Shown: positions 13,942-20,739 of the stretch, piece after piece
Position numbering within the stretch: the first letter of the stretch is position 1
Layout of the letters: the number at the start of each line of letters is the position of its first letter
Assembly: GCA_946482115.1 (NCBI GenBank)
Contig: CAMLQP010000009.1
Coordinates: forward strand, 1 to 24,931
DNA length: 24,931 bases
From: an uncultured Comamonadaceae bacterium
Lineage (GTDB): Bacteria > Pseudomonadota > Gammaproteobacteria > Burkholderiales > Burkholderiaceae
Direction: 5' to 3'
Notes under the pieces: model-generated
What the model saw: the letters and a program-made list of their open reading frames with translations, nothing else
The model's database searches: none
What the model was told of the DNA's origin: nothing
Made by a program: the position numbers and the translations under genes

Positions 13942-13988
13942 GCACCCCCCGGGGGCTGCGACCCGCGAAGCGGCGGAGCGTGGGGGTC
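13942..13988 (-). repeat. GC-rich palindromic intergenic repeat, copy 2
   Basis: Read on the minus strand it begins CCCCCACGCTC, then CCGC-TTC-GCGG, then CCCCC/GGGGG and TGC, matching the layout of copy 1 at 8385. An inner stem pairs 13963-13966 with 13970-13973, and an outer one pairs 13944-13949 with 13982-13987. It lies between the ends of the convergent AraC and hydrolase genes, the typical site for REP-like elements. Confidence 0.6.
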
Positions 13989-13990
13989 GT

Positions 13991-14881
13991 CTACCCGGTG
14001 TTGCGGGCCATGCGCGCCAGGCGGCCGTACCAGGCGCAATCGGGGTCGCGCAGCTGCAGGTGGGTCTGAAAGTGGTCCTGCCCGGCGTACTCGTGCTGTT
14101 CCACGGGCGCGGGTTGCGCCTGCAGCAGCGGTAGCAGGCGACGGTTCGAGCGCACCACGCGGGCGCTGTCGTTCTGGCCATGGCTCAGGTCGAAGGGGAC
14201 GGTGTTGCCGGCGGCCCAGTACAGGGGGCTGAACACGGCGTCCTGTTGCCGGTCGTGGCCGCGCAGCACGGTGGTGTAGACGCGCTCTTCCAGGCTGCCG
14301 GGCGCGGGTTGCGGGTCGTGCAGGTCCATGATGCCGCTGATGGGCAGGCAGCCACGGATCATGTCCGCCGGCACGCCGTGGCGGCTCCAGGCCCCACGTT
14401 TCAGCGCGGTCAGGGTCGCGATGTGGCCACCGGCCGAATGGCCCGACAGCAGCACGCGCCGGGGCGAGCCGCCCCAATCGGGCAGCACCTGCCGCAGCGT
14501 GGCGAGCAGGTCCAGCGCGTCGTCCAGCGCGGCGGGCAGCGGGTGCTCCGGCGCCAGCCGGTACGAAGGCGCCACCAGCACCAGGCCCAGCGCGGTGACG
14601 TGTGGCGCCAGGAAACGGGTGTACTGGCGGTAGCCGTTGGTCCAGCCGCCGCCGTGCCAGAACACCAGCACGGGTGCCTGCTCGGCCCCGGCCGGGGCAT
14701 AGATGTCGAAACGTTGCAGCCGGTGGCTGCCGTAGGGCAGGTCCTGCCCGGCGCGGATGCGCTCGGGCAGGGGTTCCTGCGCCCAGGCCATGACCGTGCG
14801 CGCGTAGTCCACGGCGGCGGGAAAGGGGAGTGGTGCCTGTCCGTCCGGATCGTGGTCCACGTGCGAGGGGGCTGTGGTCAT
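13991..14881 (-). CDS. Alpha/beta hydrolase, HGGG (hormone-sensitive lipase/arylformamidase-like) type
   Basis: A 296-residue esterase or amidase-like hydrolase. The oxyanion-hole motif HGGGW is at residues 76-80, the nucleophile elbow GHSAGG has Ser149, and Asp in SHGQNDSARV and His in AGQDHFQTH fit the rest of the triad. The HGGGW motif and spacing recall kynurenine formamidase and carboxylesterases, so hydrolysis of a ring-cleavage N-formyl or ester intermediate is possible but not shown. It is the last gene of the long minus-strand operon, 14 bp after a Bug gene. The start ATG 14881 lacks a clear Shine-Dalgarno. Confidence 0.88.
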   Translation of the reverse strand: MTTAPSHVDHDPDGQAPLPFPAAVDYARTVMAWAQEPLPERIRAGQDLPYGSHRLQRFDIYAPAGAEQAPVLVFWHGGGWTNGYRQYTRFLAPHVTALGLVLVAPSYRLAPEHPLPAALDDALDLLATLRQVLPDWGGSPRRVLLSGHSAGGHIATLTALKRGAWSRHGVPADMIRGCLPISGIMDLHDPQPAPGSLEERVYTTVLRGHDRQQDAVFSPLYWAAGNTVPFDLSHGQNDSARVVRSNRRLLPLLQAQPAPVEQHEYAGQDHFQTHLQLRDPDCAWYGRLARMARNTG

Positions 14882-14895
14882 GGCGTGAGGGGCTC

Positions 14896-15882
14896 TCAGT
14901 CGACCATGATGCCGGTCTCGCGGATCACCTTGCCGTAGCGGTTGTGGTGGTCGGCGTTGATGGCGGCCAGGGCAGCCGGCGCACCGCCCACGGGGATCAG
15001 CGCCAGCGTGTTCATGCGGGCCTGCACGTCGGGCATCTTCAGGATTTCATTGAAGTGGCCGTTGAGCGTGCGCACGATGTCGGCGGGCATGCCCTTGGGA
15101 CCCATGAAGCCCTGCCAGGCGTTGACCTCGACACCCGGCACGCCGGCTTCGGCGAAGGTCGGCACGTTGGGCGCCAGCGGCGAACGCTTGGGATCGGCCA
15201 CGCCGATGTTGAGCAGCTTGCCCGAGGCGATGTGCTGCGCCACCGGGCCCAGCGTGGTGTAGAACATGCCCTGATGGCCGCCGACCAGATCGGCGATGGC
15301 CGGGCCGCTGCCGCGGTAGGGCACCTGCTGGATCTTGGTGCCGGCTGCGCGGTTGAACATCTCGCCCAGGATGTTCATGGGCGAGCCGGTGCCGGGGCTG
15401 GCGTAGTTGTCCATCTTGCCGGACTTGGCGGCGGCCACCAGCCCCTTGAGGTCGGTGATGCCGGTGGAGGCGTTGACGACCAGGAACAGCGACTGGGTGC
15501 CGGCCAGGATGATGGGGGTGAAGTCGGTGAGCGGGTCGTAGGTGGCGCCAGTGCCGGGCTTGAGCACCAGGGGGGCGGTGGCCAGGGTGTTGGGCGTGAA
15601 GAGGATGGTGTAGCCATCGGGTGCGGCCTTGGCGACGAAGGAGTTGCCGATGGTGCCGCTGGCGCCGGTCTTGTTCTCGACCAGCACGGGCTGGCCCACG
15701 CGGCTCGAGAGCTTCTCGGCGAACACGCGCGCCAGCGCGTCGGTGTCGCCCCCGGGCGGGAACGACACGATCACGGTGATCGGCTTGCTGGGGTAGGCCT
15801 GGGCCAGGGCGCTGCCGGTCGGCAGGGCGACCGCGGCGGCCGCGGTCGCGGCGGTGATCAACAGTTGGCGACGGGTGCTCAT
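14896..15882 (-). CDS. Bug-type (TctC family) periplasmic substrate-binding protein
   Basis: A 328-residue exported binding protein. The signal peptide MSTRRQLLITAATAAAAVAL is cleaved probably after ALA, and the mature protein starts QAYPSKPITVIVSFPPGGDTDALAR. The PPGGDTD loop, GNSFVAKA, DGYTILFTPN and QVPYRGSGP segments closely match the Bug at 5112-6092, which shares the same PPGGDTDA loop and PxKGxP C-terminal motif; the two look like paralogues with related ligands. AGGAG precedes ATG 15882; the open frame upstream has no signal peptide. It lies within the long operon between an SDR and an alpha/beta hydrolase gene. Confidence 0.95.
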   Translation of the reverse strand: MSTRRQLLITAATAAAAVALPTGSALAQAYPSKPITVIVSFPPGGDTDALARVFAEKLSSRVGQPVLVENKTGASGTIGNSFVAKAAPDGYTILFTPNTLATAPLVLKPGTGATYDPLTDFTPIILAGTQSLFLVVNASTGITDLKGLVAAAKSGKMDNYASPGTGSPMNILGEMFNRAAGTKIQQVPYRGSGPAIADLVGGHQGMFYTTLGPVAQHIASGKLLNIGVADPKRSPLAPNVPTFAEAGVPGVEVNAWQGFMGPKGMPADIVRTLNGHFNEILKMPDVQARMNTLALIPVGGAPAALAAINADHHNRYGKVIRETGIMVD

Positions 15883-15931
15883 GGAGACTCCTGTGGTTGA
15901 GGTGGGAGGGGTGGGAAAACTCGCAAACGCG

Positions 15932-16711
15932 TCAGAAGACGCCGGTGAACGAGCCGCCGTCGAGCAGCACGTTCTGGCCGTTGATGTAGCCCGCGTGCGC
16001 ACTGCACAGGTAGGCACAGGTGTGACCCAGCTCGCCAGGCGAGCCGAAGCGGTGGGCCGGGTGCTTGGCCAGGCGCGCCTCGCGCACCTGTTCCACACTC
16101 TTGCCTTCGCGCTGCGCCTGGGCCGCGAAATTGCCTGCCAGGCGGGCGGTGTCGAAGGTGCCGGGCAGGAGGTTGTTGATGGTCACGCCCCGGGCCACGG
16201 TGGTGCGCGCCAGGCCCGAGACGAAGCCCGTGAGCCCGCTGCGCGCGCCGGTGGACAGGCCCAGGCCGTCCACGGGCGATTTCACCGCGCTGGAGGTGAT
16301 GTTGACGATGCGGCCCCAGCCGCGCGCCATCATGCCGTCCACCGTGGCCTTGATCAGTTCGATCGGCGCGAGCATGTTGGCGTCGATGGCGGCGTGCCAG
16401 GTGGCCTGGTCCCAGTGGCGAAAATCGCCGGGCGGCGGGCCACCCGCATTGGTGACCACGATGTCGAAGTCGGGGTGGGCGGCAAAGATGCGCGCGCGGC
16501 CGGCGGCGGTGGTCACGTCGGCGGCGACGAAGTCCACCGCACCGGCGTTCAGGCCGCGCAACCGCTCGGCGGCCTCCCTCAGCGGGCCTTCGGTGCGCGC
16601 CACGATGACCACGTGCACGCCTTCGGCCGCCAGCGCCTCTGCGCAGGCGTATCCCAGCCCGGCGCTCGCGCCGCAGACCAGCGCCTTTCTGTTTCTGATG
16701 CCAAGGTCCAT
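15932..16711 (-). CDS. SDR-family protein with non-canonical catalytic residues
   Basis: A 259-residue Rossmann-fold protein of the short-chain dehydrogenase/reductase family. The cofactor motif GASAGLG (residues 14-20), NAG (88-90) and the catalytic-region serines (ITSS, 138-141) are present. However, the position of YxxxK reads S153-T-G-A-R157, so both catalytic Tyr and Lys are replaced. This matches the BKR-like SDR subgroup noted for lacking a perfect catalytic tetrad. The C-terminus (YINGQNVLLDGGSFTG) is typical. It lies 4 bp after the RidA-family gene. It may bind NAD(P) and act by another mechanism or not be a classical oxidoreductase; the substrate is unknown. Confidence 0.9.
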   Translation of the reverse strand: MDLGIRNRKALVCGASAGLGYACAEALAAEGVHVVIVARTEGPLREAAERLRGLNAGAVDFVAADVTTAAGRARIFAAHPDFDIVVTNAGGPPPGDFRHWDQATWHAAIDANMLAPIELIKATVDGMMARGWGRIVNITSSAVKSPVDGLGLSTGARSGLTGFVSGLARTTVARGVTINNLLPGTFDTARLAGNFAAQAQREGKSVEQVREARLAKHPAHRFGSPGELGHTCAYLCSAHAGYINGQNVLLDGGSFTGVF

Positions 16712-16715
16712 AGGT

Positions 16716-17144
16716 TCAGGTTTCGCTGGAAATGTGGTCGGCCTCGCGCAGGTCCACGTCCAGGCGGGCCCAGGCGTCGATTTCGACCTTGAGTTCGGGG
16801 AACACGAGTGCGCTCACTGAGACCAGGGTGGAGCAAGGAAAGTGCCCGCCGAAGAAGTCCTTGCGTGCGCGGCCCACCTCGTCCTTGTCGGCGATGTCGG
16901 TCACGTACACCACGGTCTTCACGATGTTGTGCCGGTGACCGCCTGCGGCCTGCACCAGCGCCTCGAGCTTGCCCAGCACCACCAGCGTCTGCTCGTAGGC
17001 GCCCAGCGCGGCCTTCTGCGACGCGGGGTGGGCGGTCATGCCCGACATCACCACCTCGTGGCCGATGCGCCAGCCGTTGGTCCAGCTGGCGTGGGCCAGG
17101 TCAGGCACCTGCGGTGCCGCGATCTTTTCCGGGGTGGTGGCCAT
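16716..17144 (-). CDS. RidA-family (YjgF/YER057c/UK114) protein lacking the catalytic Arg
   Basis: A 142-residue protein. Archetypal RidA hydrolyses reactive enamines/imines to 2-oxo acids and ammonia. The chorismate-mutase-like fold is evident from VVMSGMTAHP, the helix with EQTLVVLGKLEALVQAAGG, IVKTVVYVTDI and the C-terminal LKVEIDAWA. The archetypal FPARS motif with Arg105 reads FPCST here, with Ser105 in place of Arg, so it belongs to a divergent Rid group and simple RidA-type imine hydrolysis is doubtful. The start ATG 17144 has GGAGGA upstream and overlaps the stop of the preceding gene (TGATG). Operon partners are a dehydrogenase, a ThDP enzyme and an aldehyde dehydrogenase. Confidence 0.92.
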   Translation of the reverse strand: MATTPEKIAAPQVPDLAHASWTNGWRIGHEVVMSGMTAHPASQKAALGAYEQTLVVLGKLEALVQAAGGHRHNIVKTVVYVTDIADKDEVGRARKDFFGGHFPCSTLVSVSALVFPELKVEIDAWARLDVDLREADHISSET

Positions 17145-17473
17145 CACTGTCCTCCGGCGGCCACGCGGGCCTTGATGCGCTCGCGCACCGGCACGAAGTC
17201 GTAGGTCGGGTAGACCTCGGTCCTGAACACGCCCCAGGCCGAACGCTCCAGCTCCAGGTTCACCAGGCCCAGCAGGTGCGGTGGCACTTCCAGCGTGACG
17301 ATCTGGCCGAAGCCCATGGCCACGGTCCACGACACCACGCGCGTGCCTGCTATGGGGAAACGCTCCCACCACTCGGCGGCCTTGAGCCGGGCCTGCACGT
17401 CGTCGAGCGTGAGTCCGGCGTGGTGTTTGAGCACGATGGTCAGCAGGACGTTGGGGTTGGGCGTATCGCTCAC
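17144..17473 (-). CDS. Uncharacterised small protein, possible ferredoxin-like fold
   Basis: A 109-residue protein that I do not recognise. The predicted order is beta strand (NVLLTIVLKH), helix (TLDDVQARLKAAEWWERF), two strands (TRVVSWTVAMGFGQIVTLEV), helix (PHLLGLVNLELERSAWG) and a final strand and helix, suggesting an alpha/beta ferredoxin-like (dimeric barrel) fold. No signal peptide, cysteine or membrane segment is seen. GTG 17473 was chosen because GGAG lies 8 bases upstream; an in-frame GTG at 17482 overlaps the Bug stop. It overlaps the RidA-family start, so the two are probably translated together and may act together. Confidence 0.75.
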   Translation of the reverse strand: MSDTPNPNVLLTIVLKHHAGLTLDDVQARLKAAEWWERFPIAGTRVVSWTVAMGFGQIVTLEVPPHLLGLVNLELERSAWGVFRTEVYPTYDFVPVRERIKARVAAGGQ

Positions 17474-17478
17474 GGTGA

Positions 17479-18462
17479 TCACTCCATCGTGATGTTGCGG
17501 GCCTTGATCACCTTGCCCCACCGCGCGGTTTCGTCGCGGATGTGGGCGCCGAATTCGCCGGTCCTGAGGTTCCACTCGCTCAAACCCTGGGCGCGCAGCT
17601 GCTCGCGCACGGCAGGCTGCGCCAGGATGGCTGCGGCGTCGCGGGCCAGCTGGTCCACCACGTCGGCCGGCGTGCCGGCCGGGGCCAGCAGGCCGTACCA
17701 CGAGGGCACCACGATGCCGGGCACGCCGGCCTCGGCCATGGTGGGGATCTCGGGCGCGGTCGGCGTGCGTGCGCTGTCGGTCACGGCCAGCGCCAACAGC
17801 TTGCCGCTCCTGATGTGGGGCAGCACCGTGGGCAGGTTGCTGAACATCAGCGGCACGGTGCCGCCCAGCAGGTCGTTGATGGCGGGCGGCGTGCCCTTGT
17901 AGGCCACGTGCAGGATTTCCACACCGGTCTGGTCCTTGAACAGCTCGCCGGCCAGGTGTAGGCCGCTGCCGATGCCGGGCGAGGCGTAGGACAGGCTGTC
18001 GGGCCTGGCCTTGGCGGCCTTGATCAGGTCCTGCACCGTCCTGAAGCCCGTTGCCGGGTGGGTCACCAGCACGTTGGGTGTCTTGGCCAGCATGGCCACG
18101 GGCACGAAGTCCTTCTCGATGCTGAACGGGAACTTGGGCATCAGCGTCGGGTTGATGGTCAGGTTGCCCGCCGGTATGACCAGCAGCGTGTGGCCATCGG
18201 GCCGGGCGCGCTTGACCTTGTCCATGCCAATGTTGCCGGCCGCGCCGGGTGCGTTGTCCACCACGGCGACCTGGTTGTAGCGCCTGGCCAGGCCGTCGGC
18301 GAGAACGCGGGCCAGGGTGTCGATGGGGCCGCCGGGCGGGAACGGCGCGACCAGCGTGAACTTGTCGGCGGCCAGGGCCTTCTCGGCGGGCGACTGCGCG
18401 AAGGCCGGCATGGCCAGGGCGAGCGCGCCGGCCAGGGCCAGCAGGTGGCGGCGGTGCGGCAT
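17479..18462 (-). CDS. Bug-type (TctC family) periplasmic substrate-binding protein
   Basis: A 327-residue exported binding protein, the most divergent of the four in the window. The signal peptide MPHRRHLLALAGALALA ends at AFAQ. An extra segment (SPAEKALAADK) precedes the first strand, and the ligand loop reads FPPGGPIDTLAR. HVAYKGTPPA replaces the usual VPYRG. Different loop residues suggest a ligand unlike those of its neighbours. The start ATG 18462 follows the aldehyde dehydrogenase stop by 8 bp with GAGGA upstream; longer upstream frames lack a signal. It is in the long operon between aldehyde dehydrogenase and the small unknown gene. Confidence 0.94.
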   Translation of the reverse strand: MPHRRHLLALAGALALAMPAFAQSPAEKALAADKFTLVAPFPPGGPIDTLARVLADGLARRYNQVAVVDNAPGAAGNIGMDKVKRARPDGHTLLVIPAGNLTINPTLMPKFPFSIEKDFVPVAMLAKTPNVLVTHPATGFRTVQDLIKAAKARPDSLSYASPGIGSGLHLAGELFKDQTGVEILHVAYKGTPPAINDLLGGTVPLMFSNLPTVLPHIRSGKLLALAVTDSARTPTAPEIPTMAEAGVPGIVVPSWYGLLAPAGTPADVVDQLARDAAAILAQPAVREQLRAQGLSEWNLRTGEFGAHIRDETARWGKVIKARNITME

Positions 18463-18470
18463 GTGTGTCC

Positions 18471-19943
18471 TCAGGAGAAGGCCCAGGGATTGGGCTGCTC
18501 GTTCAGTCCGAAATAGAAGCTCTTCTGGCTGGTGTACTCCAGGATGCCGAGGCGGCCTTTTTCCTGGCCGTAGCCGCTCATCTTCACGCCGCTGAACGGG
18601 GTGCTGATGGAGAAGATCTTGTAGGTGTTGACCCATACCGTGCCGGTCTGCAGCGCGCGGCCGATGCGCCAGGCGTTCTTGAAGTCGCGCGTCCAGATGC
18701 CCGAGGCCAGCCCGAACATGTTGTCGTTGCACTGGGCGATCAGGTCGTCCTCGTCCTTCCAGGGCAGCAGCGCCAGCACCGGACCGAAGATTTCTTCCTG
18801 GCACATGCGCGCGCTGTTGGGCAGCCCCTCGAAGATGGTGGGCAGGTAGTAGCTGCCGGTATCAAAGTAGCCGCCGGTGGGGCGCTGGCCGCCGATCAGC
18901 ACCTGGCCGCCTTCGTCGCGACCCATCTGCACGTACTTCTCGATGGTGGCGCGGTGCCCCATGTTGACCAGCGGACCCATCTGCGTGTCCTCGCGTGAGG
19001 GGTCGCCCACGCGCAGGTGTTTCGTGGCTTCGACTAGGCGCGCCTTGAACTCGTTGTAGACGCTCTCGTGCACGAAGGCCCGCGAGCCGGCGATGCACGA
19101 TTCGCCCGAGGAGCTGAAGATGCCGTAGAGCACGCCGGCCACCGCGTGGTCGAGGTCGGCGTCGGGCATGACAATGGTCGGCGACTTGCCGCCCAGTTCC
19201 AGCGAGGTGGGCATGAGCTTCTCGGCGGCAAGGCGCTGGATGCCCATGCCGACGCTGGTGCCGCCGGTGAAGGCGATCCGCTTGATCAGCGGGTGCTTGA
19301 CCAGCGCATCGCCGACGATGGAGCCCTTGCCGGGCAGCACGCTCACGATGCCGTCGGGCACGCCGGCCTGCTGGCAGATCTTGGCCAGTTCCAGCGCCAT
19401 GCGCGGGGTGATCTCGGCCGGCTTGAACACCATGGCGCAACCGGCGGCCAGCGCGGGGGCAAGCTTCTGTGCCTCGCTGGCTATTGGGGAGTTCCACGGC
19501 GTGATCGCGCCCACGACGCCCAGCGGCTCGTTGACGCTCATGCTCACGTAGTCGCCGCGCGAGGGGGTGATGGTGTCTTCCCAGGTCTCGGCGGCGGCGC
19601 CGAAGAACTGGAAGGTGCCGGCGGCGCTGGCCACCAGTGCGCGGCATTCCTTGATGGGTTTGCCGTTGTCCAGGCGCTGCAGCTGGGCGAGTTCTTCCGC
19701 GCGTTCGCGGATGCCCTGGGCCACGCGGTATAGGATGCCGGCGCGCTCATGGTGCTTGAGCCTGGCCCACGCGGGTTGCTGGCGGGCTTTCTCGGCGGCT
19801 TGCACCGCCTCGTCCACGTCGGCCGCGTTGGCCGCATGGAGCTTGGCCACGGTGCTGCCGTCGTGCGGGTATTCGGTGGTGTACTCGGGGCCCGAGGCAT
19901 CGCGCCACTGGCCCGCGATGAAGCTCTGGAGTTTTTCAGTCAT
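18471..19943 (-). CDS. NAD(P)-dependent aldehyde dehydrogenase
   Basis: A 490-residue classical aldehyde dehydrogenase that oxidises an aldehyde to its carboxylic acid. Catalytic residues are Asn151 (TPWNSP), Lys174 (FKPAE), Glu249 (LELGGKSP) and Cys283 (GESCIAGSR). The C-terminal TPFSGVKMSGYGQEKG segment is typical of the betaine/aromatic aldehyde dehydrogenase group. ATG 19943 overlaps the stop of the dehydrogenase-like gene upstream (ATGA), implying coupled translation. In context it would act after the ThDP-dependent decarboxylase-like enzyme. The specific aldehyde is unknown. Confidence 0.95.
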   Translation of the reverse strand: MTEKLQSFIAGQWRDASGPEYTTEYPHDGSTVAKLHAANAADVDEAVQAAEKARQQPAWARLKHHERAGILYRVAQGIRERAEELAQLQRLDNGKPIKECRALVASAAGTFQFFGAAAETWEDTITPSRGDYVSMSVNEPLGVVGAITPWNSPIASEAQKLAPALAAGCAMVFKPAEITPRMALELAKICQQAGVPDGIVSVLPGKGSIVGDALVKHPLIKRIAFTGGTSVGMGIQRLAAEKLMPTSLELGGKSPTIVMPDADLDHAVAGVLYGIFSSSGESCIAGSRAFVHESVYNEFKARLVEATKHLRVGDPSREDTQMGPLVNMGHRATIEKYVQMGRDEGGQVLIGGQRPTGGYFDTGSYYLPTIFEGLPNSARMCQEEIFGPVLALLPWKDEDDLIAQCNDNMFGLASGIWTRDFKNAWRIGRALQTGTVWVNTYKIFSISTPFSGVKMSGYGQEKGRLGILEYTSQKSFYFGLNEQPNPWAFS

Positions 19944-20737
19944 ATCGTCACCGCGGCGGTTCGGTTGTGCAGGAAGCGCAGCGCCGACAGCACGGTCAGC
20001 GCGGAGGTCTTGGGGTTGTCGGCCAGCGGTTTGCCGCGCATGGTGATGCGCATCTCACCGAAGGCGCCGCGCACCTCGATCTCATGGATGTTCTCGGTCA
20101 CGGTCGGGTCGGCGATCAGGCGCACGCGGGTGGCGTCCAGGCCCAGGCCGGCCAGCGACACGGTGGCCGCCACGTTGGCGTTCTTGGGGTACAGGCGCGC
20201 GGCCTCGCGCGCGGTGTCCGCCAGGATCACGGTCGGCTCGGTGATGGTGTCGAGGTTCACGACCTGTTCGGCCGGCGTGCCGCGCCAGCCGGTGGGCGGT
20301 TTGCGACCGGTGTAAGTCACGTCGTCCAGGCCGGCGATGCGCGCGGCGGCGATCGCGTCCACGCCGCCGATGGCGCCCGACAGCAGGTGCACTTGCGTGC
20401 CACCCTTCGCCGCCGCGTCGGCCAGCTGCTCGGGCAGGCCGGGCTCGGACAGCGCGCCGATGGACAGCACCGCGCACTCGGTGCCGCGCAGCAGCGCGGG
20501 CAGCACGTGTTCGGTCAGGGCCTGGTGGCCCGCGCATTCGACCACCAGATCGGTGTCATGTGGTACGGCCGAGACGATCGCCACGCCGGCCTTCATGGCG
20601 TCGGCCTGGGCGCGGGCCTCGGCCGCGTGGGCTTCGGGCACCACCACGTGGGTGATGCGCAGGCCCTGCTGGCCGGCCGAGCGCTGGTAGAGCGAACGGC
20701 CGATGGCGCCAAAGCCGATCAGGGTGACGTTCTGCAT
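19940..20737 (-). CDS. L-aspartate dehydrogenase-like protein (NadX/DUF108 family)
   Basis: A 265-residue NAD(P)-dependent dehydrogenase. The Rossmann motif GFGAIG is at residues 8-13. The C-terminal domain shows TYTGRKPPTGWRGT, LYPKNANVAATVSLAGLG, NIHEIEVRGAFG (with the His expected in the active site) and NPKTSALTVLSALRFL, all hallmarks of aspartate dehydrogenase. The family oxidatively deaminates aspartate to iminoaspartate or runs in reverse. Its place in a catabolic operon with a ThDP enzyme and aldehyde dehydrogenase, rather than with nadA/nadC, suggests a catabolic role or a different amino acid. It lies 2 bp after the ThDP gene. Confidence 0.9.
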   Translation of the reverse strand: MQNVTLIGFGAIGRSLYQRSAGQQGLRITHVVVPEAHAAEARAQADAMKAGVAIVSAVPHDTDLVVECAGHQALTEHVLPALLRGTECAVLSIGALSEPGLPEQLADAAAKGGTQVHLLSGAIGGVDAIAAARIAGLDDVTYTGRKPPTGWRGTPAEQVVNLDTITEPTVILADTAREAARLYPKNANVAATVSLAGLGLDATRVRLIADPTVTENIHEIEVRGAFGEMRITMRGKPLADNPKTSALTVLSALRFLHNRTAAVTI

Positions 20738-20739
20738 GC

